Below, one piece after another: positions 7,935 through 18,654 of a DNA stretch of 64,000 nucleotides; within the stretch, counting starts at the first letter, position 1, and every line of letters begins with the position of its first letter. Below the pieces are notes generated by a model that was not told the origin of the DNA, searched no databases, and was given only the letters and a program-made list of their open reading frames with translations. The stretch is from Streptomyces sp. NBC_00287. Lineage in GTDB: Bacteria > Actinomycetota > Actinomycetes > Streptomycetales > Streptomycetaceae. The position numbers were made by a program, and so were the translations under genes. The DNA is taken from positions 434,001 through 498,000 of the forward strand of contig NZ_CP108053.1 in NCBI RefSeq assembly GCF_036173105.1, read 5' to 3'.

Positions 7935-8891
7935 ATGTCCGATGCCGTCGAGCCGGTCCAGCCGGTCCTGGAGCCCGCGGCCGCCGCCTTCGCCGAGGCG
8001 ACCGCGAACCCGCCGTATCTCTTCGAGCTGCCGCCCGCCGAGGGCCGCAAGGCCGTGGACGAGGTGCAGTCAGGGCAGATCGACAAGCCCGCGATCGACG
8101 AGGAGTGGGTCACTGTCGGGACGGTTCGGGCCCGTATCGTCAGGCCCGCCGGGGCCGAGGGCACGCTGCCGGTGATCCTCTACATCCATGGCGCGGGCTG
8201 GGTGTTCGGCAACGCGCACACCCATGACCGGCTGGTGCGCGAGCTCGCGGTGGGCGTGAACGCCGCCGTGGTGTTCCCGGAGTACGACCTCTCCCCCGAG
8301 GCCCGTTACCCGGTGGCGATCGAGCAGAACTACGCGGTGGCGAAGTGGGTCGTGGACGAGGGCGCGTCCCGTGGCCTGGACGCGTCGCGGCTGGCCGTGG
8401 CCGGTGACTCGGTCGGCGGCAACATGACCGCCGCGCTGACGCTGATGGCCAAGGAGCGCGGGGATGTGCCGCTGGTCCAGCAGGTGCTGTTCTACCCGGT
8501 GACCGACGCCGCCTTCGACACCCCGTCGTACCACCAGTTCGCCGAGGGCTACTTCCTGCGCCGTGACGGCATGCAGTGGTTCTGGGACCAGTACACGACC
8601 GACGAGGCCGAGCGCGACCGGATCACCGCGTCCCCGCTGCGGGCCACCACCGAGCAGCTCACCGGGCTGCCCCCGGCGCTGGTCATCACCGGTGAGGCCG
8701 ATGTCCTGCGTGACGAGGGCGAGGCGTACGCCAACAAGCTGCGTGCGGCCGGGGTCGCCGTCACCGCCGTGCGTTTCCAGGGCATCATCCACGACTTCGT
8801 GATGCTCAATGCCCTGCGCGAGACACACGCCGCCGAGGCCGCGATCACGCTGGCGATCGGCACGCTGCGCACCGCCCTGCGTGCCGGCTGA
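7935..8891 (+). CDS. Alpha/beta hydrolase, HSL/acetyl-esterase family (paralogue B)
   Basis: The product has 318 residues and aligns with hydrolase A (4728-5684) over its full length without gaps. The oxyanion motif is HGAGW (85-89), the nucleophile is Ser159 in GDSVGG, and the likely acid and base are Asp256 and His286. Shared blocks include FPEYDLSPEARYP, FYPVTDAAFDTPSYHQFAEGYF (split here by the reader at PVTDAA) and ITGEADVLRDEGEAYA. It should be a cytoplasmic esterase or lipase-like enzyme for short acyl substrates. The ATG has GGGAGAG four bases upstream. It is divergent from AraC paralogue B and followed by a strong stem-loop terminator. Confidence 0.92.
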   Translation: MSDAVEPVQPVLEPAAAAFAEATANPPYLFELPPAEGRKAVDEVQSGQIDKPAIDEEWVTVGTVRARIVRPAGAEGTLPVILYIHGAGWVFGNAHTHDRLVRELAVGVNAAVVFPEYDLSPEARYPVAIEQNYAVAKWVVDEGASRGLDASRLAVAGDSVGGNMTAALTLMAKERGDVPLVQQVLFYPVTDAAFDTPSYHQFAEGYFLRRDGMQWFWDQYTTDEAERDRITASPLRATTEQLTGLPPALVITGEADVLRDEGEAYANKLRAAGVAVTAVRFQGIIHDFVMLNALRETHAAEAAITLAIGTLRTALRAG

Positions 8892-8923
8892 CCTGACGAC
8901 CGGTGCCTGAGGGCACACAGCCG

Positions 8924-8964
8924 CGTGGGCGGGCTCCCGTTGTCGGTACGGGAGCCCGCCCACG
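8924..8964. terminator. Bidirectional stem-loop terminator between hydrolase B and argG
   Basis: Two perfect 17-base arms (8924-8940 and 8948-8964, left arm beginning CGTGGGCGGG) flank a 7-base loop. The structure lies between two convergent genes, 32 bases after the hydrolase stop and 18 bases after the argG stop, so it can serve both transcripts. Confidence 0.85.
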
Positions 8965-8982
8965 TCTGTCCGCGCGCACCGC

Positions 8983-10865
<1,883 letters not shown>

Positions 10866-10935
10866 GAGAAATCCGATCTGAGGGGTTGTTTTTCGTGAGC
10901 GGTCGATCCGCTCCTTCCTGCCTCTGCGTCCGGCA

Positions 10936-10949
10936 AACGCAATTGCGTT
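10936..10949. promoter_or_regulatory. Perfect 14-bp palindrome in a divergent intergenic region
   Basis: AACGCAATTGCGTT is a perfect palindrome between the start of the small membrane protein (10865) and the MHYT gene (11124). A related TTGCGCAA lies at 10995-11002. The position suits an operator for either gene; no regulator is known. Confidence 0.35.
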
Positions 10950-11123
10950 ACACCGCCGTCGGCAACCCCGAAATGTGCCGGACTATTAGGGCACTTGCGC
11001 AAATGTTCAGGCACCGAGGCACATGTACGTACGCGACAGACCGCCGTGAAGGCTTGCTTCACAGGGCTCTCACCCCTTACACCTTGCACGACAACCATCC
11101 ATGACTCTGGGGGGAGTTGGCTC

Positions 11124-11945
11124 ATGGAAGGCACGGTCGACGGGTTCCGCTACGGTGCGGTGACCCCGGTGGCGGCTTACTTAATGGCCTGTCTGGGAGG
11201 GGCGCTGGGACTGCGCTGCATCGTCCGGTCCCTGATCAACGAACAGTCCTGGAAGCCCGGCTGGCTGGCGCTGGGCGCCACGTCGATCGGCTGCGGCATC
11301 TGGACCATGCACTTCATCGCGATGATCGGTTTCCAGGTCGAGGAGACCCGGATCCGCTACGACACGGCACTGACCGTGCTGAGTCTGATCGTGGCGATCC
11401 TGGTGGTCGGCATCGGCGTGTTCATCGTGGGCTATCGCGGCGCGGGGGCGGCCTCGCTGACCCTCGCGGGGGTCATCACCGGGCTCGGTGTGGCAGCCAT
11501 GCACTACCTCGGCATGGCGGCGATGCGGATGAACGGTGACGTCCAGTACGACGCGTCCACCGTAGGCCTCTCGATACTGATCGCCATCGCGGCCGCGACC
11601 GCGGCGCTGTGGGCGGCGGTGTCGGTGCGCGGCTTCCTGATGAGCCTCGGGGCGAGCCTGGTGATGGGGGTGGCCGTGTCGGGGATGCACTACACCGCGA
11701 TGGCGGCCGTTGACGTACACCTGCACAGCTCTGCCGGGGCATGGTCCGGTGACTCACCCACCTCGCTGTTGCTGCCGATGCTGCTGGGGCCGATTGTGTT
11801 CCTGTTGTTGGCGGGGGTGGTGGTGATGTTCGATCCGCTGCTGGTGCTCGGGGACGGCGAGTGGAACCGGCCGGTCGGGCAGGGGCCGAAGCCGCAGTCG
11901 GCGTCGAGAAGGGGCAACAGCGGCTCGCGCACCGGCCGTTGGTGA
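11124..11945 (+). CDS. MHYT-domain integral membrane sensor protein
   Basis: The product has 273 residues and about seven hydrophobic segments. Three MHYT-type motifs are visible: MHFIAMIGF, MHYLGMAAM and MHYTAMAAV. The conserved Met and His residues are thought to bind copper, and the domain is proposed to sense diatomic gases. No GGDEF, EAL or kinase domain follows; the C-terminal 35 residues are polar and basic, so this is a stand-alone MHYT protein. The ATG has GGGGGAG seven bases upstream. Function beyond membrane sensing cannot be stated. Confidence 0.88.
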   Translation: MEGTVDGFRYGAVTPVAAYLMACLGGALGLRCIVRSLINEQSWKPGWLALGATSIGCGIWTMHFIAMIGFQVEETRIRYDTALTVLSLIVAILVVGIGVFIVGYRGAGAASLTLAGVITGLGVAAMHYLGMAAMRMNGDVQYDASTVGLSILIAIAAATAALWAAVSVRGFLMSLGASLVMGVAVSGMHYTAMAAVDVHLHSSAGAWSGDSPTSLLLPMLLGPIVFLLLAGVVVMFDPLLVLGDGEWNRPVGQGPKPQSASRRGNSGSRTGRW

Positions 11946-12002
11946 GGGCTCTCGCGGGAGTCCGCCGTAAGCCCGTCCGTAGATCATTGTTACGGTGCAC
12001 CG

Positions 12003-13505
12003 GTGTCTGACTCTTCACGCGATACCGCCGAAGGCGCCGGCTGGGGAACCGCGGAACGCGGCGAGTACCAACGGCTCATGCCCACCGACGTCGAGAAGAT
12101 CTCCTGGCTGGACCCGAAGATGCTGTGGGCGGCCCGCAATGGCGTGCTGGCCTCCTGGTTCGGGGATCCCACGGGCCGGACCCGCAGCCGTTGGGTGGCC
12201 CAGCGGGCCGCGGCCGGTGCACCGGCCGACAAGGTGATCGAGCGAGCGGACCCGGACCGCTTCTCGTTCCTGGTCATCGGGGACACCGGCGAGGGCGACG
12301 ACCCTCAATACGCCGTAGTACCAGGCCTTTTGAAGGCGGGGCAGGACACCAGCTTCGCGGTGCTGGCCAGTGATGTGATCTACCCGGTGGGCAGCGCCGA
12401 CGACTACGGTACGAAGTTCTTCCGCCCGTACCAGGACTACCGGGCGCCGATCTACGCGATACCCGGCAACCACGACTGGTACGAAGACCTGGGCGCCTTC
12501 ATGCGCGTCTTCTGCGGCGACGCCCCACCGCTCGAACCCGAGCCCAAGCCCCGTGCGCTGACCCGGGCCTGGCTCCGCGCGCTGCTGTGGCACCGGCCCC
12601 GCTCCACGGACGGCCAACACCTGGACGAGGCCCGCAAGTTGCGCTCGGACCCGGCCCAACAGGCGGTCCAGCCGGGCCCGTACTGGGCCGTCGACGCCGG
12701 ACCGATACGGATCATCGGCATCGACACCGGACTGCTGGGCACGCTCGACGCCGAGCAGGGCGCCTGGCTGCGCGAGGTCTCCCGCGACCCACGGCCGAAG
12801 ATCCTGATCACGGGCTCACCGCTGTACGTGGACGGCGAGTACCACCCCTGCGAGATCGAGGGCGGCGGAACCGTGGACGACATCGTCCGCGACCCGGCGC
12901 ATCGCTATGTGGCGGCGATAGGCGGCGACATCCACAACTACCAGCGCTACCCGGTGGAGGTGGAGGGGCGGACGATCCAGTACGTCGTCTCGGGCGGCGG
13001 AGGCGCCTTCATGCACGCCACCCACACCATCCCCCGGGTCGACGTGGCGAACGTGACCGAGCAGGACTTCCGCTGCTACCCCCTGCGCGGCGACTCCCTC
13101 GCCTTCTACAGCAAGCTCTACGGCCGTCGCCTCCGCCTGCGCCGCTTCTTCACGCTCACCGAGGCGGAGGCGGCGGCAGTGGTCGCGGAGCGTCTGGGCA
13201 TCCCGCTGACGCGAACCCAGCAGGCGACCGCGGGCCTGACGCGTCGCACGCGCCTGGTGGCAAGCCTGCTGGGCGCAGGCCGCCGCCCCGACCGCACCGC
13301 CCGCTTCCGGCTCCCCGTCCGCAAGATCTACACCTCGCTCTTCTCCCCCAGCTCGGCGACGTACAGCCCGCCGTTCTTCAAGTGCTTCCTGCGCGTGGAT
13401 GTCTCGCCGGAGTCGATCCGCCTGCGCTGTTACGCGGCGACGGGAAACCGGGCCCAGGAGATCGACCCGCCGGTGGAGGACGAGGTGACGATCCCGCTGA
13501 AGTGA
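12003..13505 (+). CDS. Calcineurin-like metallophosphoesterase
   Basis: The product has 500 residues. Metal-binding motifs appear in family order: GDTGEGDD near residue 93, SDVIYPVG (in place of GDxxY), PGNHDW near 155, and GGDIHNYQRYP near 300. These fit a cytosolic purple-acid-phosphatase-like or calcineurin-like phosphoesterase with two metal ions. About 150 residues C-terminal to the catalytic domain (from FTLTEAEAAAVV) do not match a family I know. The start is GTG. The substrate is unknown. It is followed by the luciferase-like gene on the same strand after 63 bp. Confidence 0.85.
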   Translation: MSDSSRDTAEGAGWGTAERGEYQRLMPTDVEKISWLDPKMLWAARNGVLASWFGDPTGRTRSRWVAQRAAAGAPADKVIERADPDRFSFLVIGDTGEGDDPQYAVVPGLLKAGQDTSFAVLASDVIYPVGSADDYGTKFFRPYQDYRAPIYAIPGNHDWYEDLGAFMRVFCGDAPPLEPEPKPRALTRAWLRALLWHRPRSTDGQHLDEARKLRSDPAQQAVQPGPYWAVDAGPIRIIGIDTGLLGTLDAEQGAWLREVSRDPRPKILITGSPLYVDGEYHPCEIEGGGTVDDIVRDPAHRYVAAIGGDIHNYQRYPVEVEGRTIQYVVSGGGGAFMHATHTIPRVDVANVTEQDFRCYPLRGDSLAFYSKLYGRRLRLRRFFTLTEAEAAAVVAERLGIPLTRTQQATAGLTRRTRLVASLLGAGRRPDRTARFRLPVRKIYTSLFSPSSATYSPPFFKCFLRVDVSPESIRLRCYAATGNRAQEIDPPVEDEVTIPLK

Positions 13506-13568
13506 ACGGAACACCCCTGGCCCTCTGACGGTTGGCACCCACAACACACTTGAACGTTGGAGGAATCC

Positions 13569-14588
13569 ATGCCGCCGACCTCACGACCGCTGCGCAAGCT
13601 GGGCTTCCTGACCATCGGCCTGTTCGACGAGCAGAACCCACGCGCCGGCCATGAGTCGACGCTGGACCTCATAGAACTGGGCGAGCAACTCGGCTTCGAC
13701 AGCGCGTGGGTCCGCCACCGCCACCTCCAATACGGCATCTCGTCCCCGATCGCACTTCTGGCGGCGGCCACGCAGCGCACCCACCGCATCGAACTGGGCA
13801 CAGCGGTCATCCCGCTCGGCTGGGAGAACCCGCTCCGGCTGGCCGAGGACCTGGCAACAGTTGACCTCCTGTCCGGCGGCCGCCTGAACCCGGGCGTGAG
13901 CGTGGGCCCGCCGAGGCGCTACGACCGGGTGAAGGAGGCGCTGTACCCGAACACGGCCGAGTCCGAGGACTTCAGCTACGAACGGGTGCGCCGCCTACTG
14001 GACTTCGTACGCGGCGAACGGGCCACGGATTTCTCCGGGTTGGAGGGCTTCGAGGTCTTCTCGGACCGGGTGCAGCCACACTCCCCCGGCTTGGGCAGCC
14101 GCATGTGGTACGGGGGCGGCAGCCTGAACTCGGCCCAGTGGGCGGGCGAGCAGGGGATGAACCTCCTGATCAGCAGCGTGGTGAAGGCGGAGGAGTCGGA
14201 GGACTTCGCGCAGATCCAGCTCTCCCACGTCCACGCTTTCCGTTCCACCCACCCGAACGGCGACCGAGCCCGCGTCTCGCAGGGCCTGGTGGTCATCCCC
14301 ACGGACTCGGCAACGCCGTCACAACGGGCCAAGTACGAGAGCTACGCGGCAAGCCGCACCCCCCGCACAACCTCACCCCAGGGCCCGGCCCGCTTGATGT
14401 TCGCCCCGGACATAGTCGGCACCAGCACGGAAATCGCCGAACGCCTCCACGCCCACGCCGCGTTCCAAGAGATCGACGAGGTCGCGTTCGCCCTGCCGTT
14501 CACCTTCGAGCACGAGGACTATCTGCAGATCCTCACGGACATGGCGACGAAGTTGGGGCCGGAGCTGGGTTGGCGGCCGGCTGCCTGA
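13569..14588 (+). CDS. LLM-class flavin-dependent oxidoreductase
   Basis: The product has 339 residues and the luciferase-like monooxygenase barrel: LGFLTIGLFDEQ, then ELGEQLGFDSAWVRHRH, RIELGTAVIPLGWENPLRLAEDLATVDLLSGGR (broken here as family blocks) and a C-terminal MFAPDIVGTSTEIAERL. These enzymes use reduced FMN or F420 for oxidations. The substrate cannot be inferred. The ATG is fixed by a strong GGAGGAA four bases upstream. It converges with the MFS gene at 14648 and probably forms a transcript of its own or with the phosphoesterase upstream. Confidence 0.88.
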   Translation: MPPTSRPLRKLGFLTIGLFDEQNPRAGHESTLDLIELGEQLGFDSAWVRHRHLQYGISSPIALLAAATQRTHRIELGTAVIPLGWENPLRLAEDLATVDLLSGGRLNPGVSVGPPRRYDRVKEALYPNTAESEDFSYERVRRLLDFVRGERATDFSGLEGFEVFSDRVQPHSPGLGSRMWYGGGSLNSAQWAGEQGMNLLISSVVKAEESEDFAQIQLSHVHAFRSTHPNGDRARVSQGLVVIPTDSATPSQRAKYESYAASRTPRTTSPQGPARLMFAPDIVGTSTEIAERLHAHAAFQEIDEVAFALPFTFEHEDYLQILTDMATKLGPELGWRPAA

Positions 14589-14647
14589 CGGAGGTCGGCT
14601 AACACTGTGCTGCGATGCACAGGGGCGGTGAACAGCGGTCAGCGAGG

Positions 14648-15985
14648 CTACCCCGAGCCCACGGAACGTGCCTCCACAGCCTCCCCGTCCGCTGCCGCCG
14701 TGACGGGTTGTTCCGGTGCCGTCGGCAGGTCGCGCAGTCGGCTCACCGGGGACAGGAAAAGCGGGACCAGTACGGCGGCGGATCCGATCGCCGCCACGGT
14801 CAATGCCCCGTGCGCGCCGATCCGGCCGGACAGCACCCCCGCGAACAGGCCGCCGAGTGCGCCGCCGCCGAACAGCAGGGTGCGGAAGACCGCCGTCATC
14901 CGGCCCATCATCGATTGCGGGGTACTGGCCTGGCGCAGGCTGACGATGATGACGCCTGCGACGCCGAGTCCGAGGTAGGTGGTGAAGAAGGAGAGGACGA
15001 ACATCCCCACCATCACTGGCCGGGGGCCGGTGGCCAGGACGATCAGCGTCGGGCCGAGGAGAAGGGCCGACTGCGCGACCAGGTAGACGAGGCCGAGCCT
15101 GAAGCGCCGGATGACCTTGCGGGAAATCGCGGCGCCGATCAGACCGCCCACGGAGGCAGTGGCGAAGATGGCGCCGAGGGTCGTCGAATCCAGGTGCAGG
15201 TCGCGTGTTCCGTACAACAGGAACATCGTCCATACGGTGATCATGGAGAAGTTGCAGCAGAAGCCGATGAGCGCGAGAGACCGCAGAACCGGGTTCTTCA
15301 GGACCCAGCGCAGGCCGTCCCGCAGTTCGGTCGGCAGGTGCCGCCGTGCGGAGGGCGGCTCGGGACGGGGCTCGGGTGTGCGGATGAGCAACAGCGAGAT
15401 CAGGGACACCAGATAGGAGAAGGCGTCGACGATCAGCGCCACGGGCGCGGTGAGGGCACCGACCAGCACACCCGCGAGTCCGGGCCCTGCCACATCGGCC
15501 GCCGATGAGCTCATCCCCATCTTGGCGCCGGCTTCGGCGTAGTGCTTGGGGTCGCGTACGAGCGTGGGGACGTACGACATCCAGCTCACGTCGAACAGCA
15601 CCGAGGCGATGCCGACGGCGCAGGCGATCACGAGTAGTGAGGTGAGGTCGAGCGCTTCCGTCCAGTACAGGACGGGGACCAGGGCCAGCAGGGACATCCG
15701 GGCCAGGTTGGCGCCCAGCATGATCCGTCGCCGTCGGGCCCGGTCCACCCACACCCCGAAGACCAGGGCCAGCCCGAGGTAGGGGACGAGTTGCAGGAAC
15801 CGCAGGATGCCGACCTGCTCGTCGGTGGCGTCGAAGGCGATGATGGCGGTGAGGGGCAGGGCGAGGTTCGTGACCTGGGTGCCGAGGAGCGAGAGGGTCT
15901 CGCCGAGCCAGAACCTGAGGAAGTCGCCGTTGCGCCAGAGGCTCTCCGTGGCCGGCTCCTCGGTGCGTGTCTGCGTGGCGGTCAT
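14648..15985 (-). CDS. MFS transporter (efflux type)
   Basis: The product has 445 residues and twelve predicted membrane helices. The first family block is FLRFWLGETLSLLGTQVTNLALP, and a loop motif VWVDRARRRRIML corresponds to MFS motif A. The overall type is the MFS_3/enterobactin-exporter-like group of proton-driven efflux proteins. Its ATG overlaps the stop of the upstream aminotransferase gene (ATGA), so the two are translationally coupled. The pair is transcribed from the overlapping divergent promoter at 17196-17240. It may export the product or substrate of the aminotransferase; this is inference. Confidence 0.88.
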   Translation of the reverse strand: MTATQTRTEEPATESLWRNGDFLRFWLGETLSLLGTQVTNLALPLTAIIAFDATDEQVGILRFLQLVPYLGLALVFGVWVDRARRRRIMLGANLARMSLLALVPVLYWTEALDLTSLLVIACAVGIASVLFDVSWMSYVPTLVRDPKHYAEAGAKMGMSSSAADVAGPGLAGVLVGALTAPVALIVDAFSYLVSLISLLLIRTPEPRPEPPSARRHLPTELRDGLRWVLKNPVLRSLALIGFCCNFSMITVWTMFLLYGTRDLHLDSTTLGAIFATASVGGLIGAAISRKVIRRFRLGLVYLVAQSALLLGPTLIVLATGPRPVMVGMFVLSFFTTYLGLGVAGVIIVSLRQASTPQSMMGRMTAVFRTLLFGGGALGGLFAGVLSGRIGAHGALTVAAIGSAAVLVPLFLSPVSRLRDLPTAPEQPVTAAADGEAVEARSVGSG

Positions 15986-17220
15986 CGCCGTCCCTGGCCG
16001 GCGAGGTCCGCGACCGCGTCCGCGACATGGTCCACTTCCTCCTCGGTGTTGTAGTAGTGCGGCGACAGGCGCAGGCACCAGTCGACGTCCTTGTCCCCGA
16101 AGTCGAACTGTGCGAACTCACGGAAGCTGAGCGCCGAGTTGATGCCGCGGGCGTCCATGGCCGCCTGGAACGGCTGCGGCTGCCAGCCCGCCACCTCGAA
16201 GGTGACGAGCGCGGCGAGACGCGGGCCGCGGTCGAGCACGCGCACCCCCGGGATCGGTGCGAGCCGATCGCGCAGCCGGGCCGCGAGCGCCGGGGTCCGC
16301 TGCTCGATCGCCTCGATACCGACCTTGCGGGCATAGCGTGTCGCGGCGGCGCTGCCGAGCACCGTGGCGTACGGGAACTCCCACTCCTCGAACCGGGCCG
16401 CCGTCGCCACGGGCTCGTAGCCGCCCGGCTCGGTCCAGCGGGCGCCGTGCATGTCGATGAACAGCGGTTCGTAACCCGCGCGCAGGACGCGATCGGATAC
16501 GTACAGGAATCCGGAGCCGCGCGGGCCGCGGAGGAACTTGCGGCAGGTGGCGGTGAGGAAGTCGCAGCCGATCTCCTCCACGTCGATGACGAACTGGCCC
16601 ACCGACTGGCAGGCGTCGACCAGGTAGACGAGGTCCAACTCCCGGCAGTGGCGGCCGATTTCGGCGACCGGCGAGACGAGGCCCGAGTTGGTGGGGACAT
16701 GGGTGGCGGACACCAGGCGGGGACGGTGGGTCCGCATCAGCGCGGCCATCGCGTCCACATCGACCCCACCCTCCGGGGTGTTGGGCGCGTGGACGATCCG
16801 TACGCCGAAGCGCTTGCGTAGGGAGAGGAAGGCGATCTGGTTGGAGACGAAGTCGTCGCGGGTGGTGAGGATGACGTCGTCGGCCTCGAACGGGATCGAG
16901 GACAGGGCGTTGGCGTAGGCGTGGGTGGCGCTGCCCGCGAAGGCGATGTTGTCGGGCGTGGCGTTGATGAGGGCGGCGATCTCCGTATAGAACGCGCGGA
17001 CTTCGGCGGCTTGGGCGGCCGACGCCTCGTAACCACCGATCCGCGCCTCGAGGTTCAGATGGCCGACCATCGCGTCGAGGACCGGGGCTGCCAGCAGTCC
17101 GCAGCCCGCGTTGTTGAAGTGGATGACCTGTCGGCACCCCGGGGTGTCGGCCCGCAGAGCGGCGACGTCGAGCTGAAGTGCTTCCCGACCCGGACCAGAA
17201 GCGCTACTGTTATCTCTCAT
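15982..17220 (-). CDS. Class V aminotransferase (cysteine desulfurase/isopenicillin N epimerase-like)
   Basis: The product has 412 residues with the fold-type I PLP signature. HFNNAGCGL lies near the N-terminus, LVYLVDACQSVGQFVIDV carries the Asp that contacts the pyridine nitrogen, and FLTATCRKFLRGPRGSGFLYV contains the likely Schiff-base lysine (RKFLRGP). Relatives include isopenicillin N epimerases and amine-metabolism enzymes; the substrate is not visible. The ATG at 17220 has no ribosome site, and a TACTGT -10-like box ends five bases upstream, so the mRNA may be leaderless. It is coupled to the MFS gene and divergent from a MocR-type regulator. Confidence 0.88.
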   Translation of the reverse strand: MRDNSSASGPGREALQLDVAALRADTPGCRQVIHFNNAGCGLLAAPVLDAMVGHLNLEARIGGYEASAAQAAEVRAFYTEIAALINATPDNIAFAGSATHAYANALSSIPFEADDVILTTRDDFVSNQIAFLSLRKRFGVRIVHAPNTPEGGVDVDAMAALMRTHRPRLVSATHVPTNSGLVSPVAEIGRHCRELDLVYLVDACQSVGQFVIDVEEIGCDFLTATCRKFLRGPRGSGFLYVSDRVLRAGYEPLFIDMHGARWTEPGGYEPVATAARFEEWEFPYATVLGSAAATRYARKVGIEAIEQRTPALAARLRDRLAPIPGVRVLDRGPRLAALVTFEVAGWQPQPFQAAMDARGINSALSFREFAQFDFGDKDVDWCLRLSPHYYNTEEEVDHVADAVADLAGQGRR

Positions 17221-17240
17221 GAATGACAGTAGCACTTCTG
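17196..17240. promoter_or_regulatory. 15-bp inverted repeat spanning two overlapping divergent start codons
   Basis: The arms CAGAAGCGCTACTGT (17196-17210) and ACAGTAGCACTTCTG (17226-17240) are inverted repeats with one mismatch, separated by 15 bp. The ATGs of the MocR regulator (17219) and the aminotransferase (17220, minus strand) overlap in CATG inside the spacer. Each arm contains TACTGT reading toward a start codon, a plausible -10 box for a leaderless transcript, five to eight bases upstream of its ATG. Neither gene has a ribosome site. Binding of the regulator here would control both directions. Confidence 0.75.
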
Positions 17241-18649
17241 TCGAGTTGGCCGACAGTCTCCGTGCGCTGGTCTCCCGGCTGTCGCCCGGCGACCGGCTGC
17301 CGAGCAGCCGGGAGCTGATCAAGGAATACCGGGTCGGCCCGGCGACCGTGGCGCGGGCCATCGCCGCACTGGCCGCCGAGGGCGCGGTGGTGACCCGTCC
17401 GGGCAGCGGAACGTACGCGGCGCAGCGCACCCGGCTCCACGACGAGACCACTGCCATCGACACGGCCTGGCAGACGGTCGCCCTCACGGACCGCGCCGTC
17501 GACACCCACTTGATCGCCGCCCCGCTCGGACCGGCACCGGCCGGGACGATCACGATGGACGGCGGTTATGTGCACCGCTCGCTCCAGCCCACCCGGGCCC
17601 TGAGCGCGGCGCTGGCACGGGCCGCGCGCCGTCCCGACGCCTGGGACCGTGCGCCGGCCGACGGTCTGATGGCGCTGCGCACCGTGTTCGGCCGCATCAT
17701 CGGCGGCGGCGTGGCGCCGGAGGACGTGCTCATCACAGCGGGCGGGCAGAGTGCGCTGTCGATCGCGTTCCGGGCCATCGCCGGGCCCGGCAGCCCGGTC
17801 CTGGTGGAGTCACCCACCTATCCCCAGGCCATGGCCGCGGCCCGCGCCGCGGGGTTGCGGCCGGTGCCGGTGCCGCTCGACGCCGACGGCATCCGGCCCG
17901 ACCTGCTGGCCGACGCGTTCGCGATGACCGGCGCACGGCTGCTGTACTGCCAGCCGACCTACCAGAATCCCACCGGCACTGTGCTGGCGCCCGAACGGCG
18001 CCGCCAGATCCTCGATGTGGCGCGCGCCTCGGGCGCGTTCGTGATCGAGGACGACTTCGCACGGCATCTGGGACACGGCGGCACGGTGCCGCGGCCGCTG
18101 GTCGCCGACGACCGCGACGGCACGGTCATCTACGTGACCTCACTGACCAAGCCCGCCGCACCGAGCCTGCGGATCGGGGCGCTGGTGGCCCGCGGACCGG
18201 TCATGGAGCGCATGCGGGCGGTGCGCCTGGTCGACGACTTCTTCATCGCCCGCCCGCTGCAGGAGGCCGCACTGGAGGTACTCAGCTCCCCGTCCTGGGA
18301 CCGGCACGTCCGCTCTCTCGGCACGGCGCTCCGGGAGCGGTGCGCCGTACTGGCCGCCGCGATCACCCAGGAAATCCCCGGCGCGGCCTTGCCCGCACTA
18401 CCAACGGGCGGCCTCCACCTGTGGGTCCGCCTGCCGTCAGGCATGGACGACACCGTCCTCACCAGCGCCGCCCGCCAACACGGCGTCGCCGTGAGCGCCG
18501 GCAGCCGCTACTTCGCCACCGAGCCACCGGCGGCCCACCTACGCATCGGCTTCGCCGCGACCGCCGACCACACCGAGCTGACCGAGGGCGCGGGCCGGCT
18601 GGGAGCCGCACTTGCGGAGCTCGACCCCGGGCAGGAGCGAGGCGCATGA
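17219..18649 (+). CDS. MocR/PdxR-type regulator (GntR HTH fused to aminotransferase-like domain)
   Basis: The product has 476 residues. Residues 1-70 form a GntR winged helix (GDRLPSSRELIKEYRVGPATVARAIAAL). The remainder is a fold-type I aminotransferase-like domain with the segments LITAGGQSALSIAFRAI, YCQPTYQNPTGTVL and YVTSLTKPAAPSLRIGALVA; the TSLTK lysine is the expected PLP attachment site. MocR regulators sense PLP or an amino-substrate and regulate divergent genes. It is divergent from the aminotransferase-exporter operon, with start codons overlapping inside a strong inverted repeat. The ATG at 17219 appears to be leaderless. Confidence 0.93.
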   Translation: MNDSSTSVELADSLRALVSRLSPGDRLPSSRELIKEYRVGPATVARAIAALAAEGAVVTRPGSGTYAAQRTRLHDETTAIDTAWQTVALTDRAVDTHLIAAPLGPAPAGTITMDGGYVHRSLQPTRALSAALARAARRPDAWDRAPADGLMALRTVFGRIIGGGVAPEDVLITAGGQSALSIAFRAIAGPGSPVLVESPTYPQAMAAARAAGLRPVPVPLDADGIRPDLLADAFAMTGARLLYCQPTYQNPTGTVLAPERRRQILDVARASGAFVIEDDFARHLGHGGTVPRPLVADDRDGTVIYVTSLTKPAAPSLRIGALVARGPVMERMRAVRLVDDFFIARPLQEAALEVLSSPSWDRHVRSLGTALRERCAVLAAAITQEIPGAALPALPTGGLHLWVRLPSGMDDTVLTSAARQHGVAVSAGSRYFATEPPAAHLRIGFAATADHTELTEGAGRLGAALAELDPGQERGA

Positions 18650-18654
18650 CGATC

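Noticed and set aside
14373..16700. A 775-codon minus-strand frame over the exporter and aminotransferase genes.
   Set aside because: It is out of frame with both recognisable proteins and has Arg/Pro/Ala-rich shadow composition.
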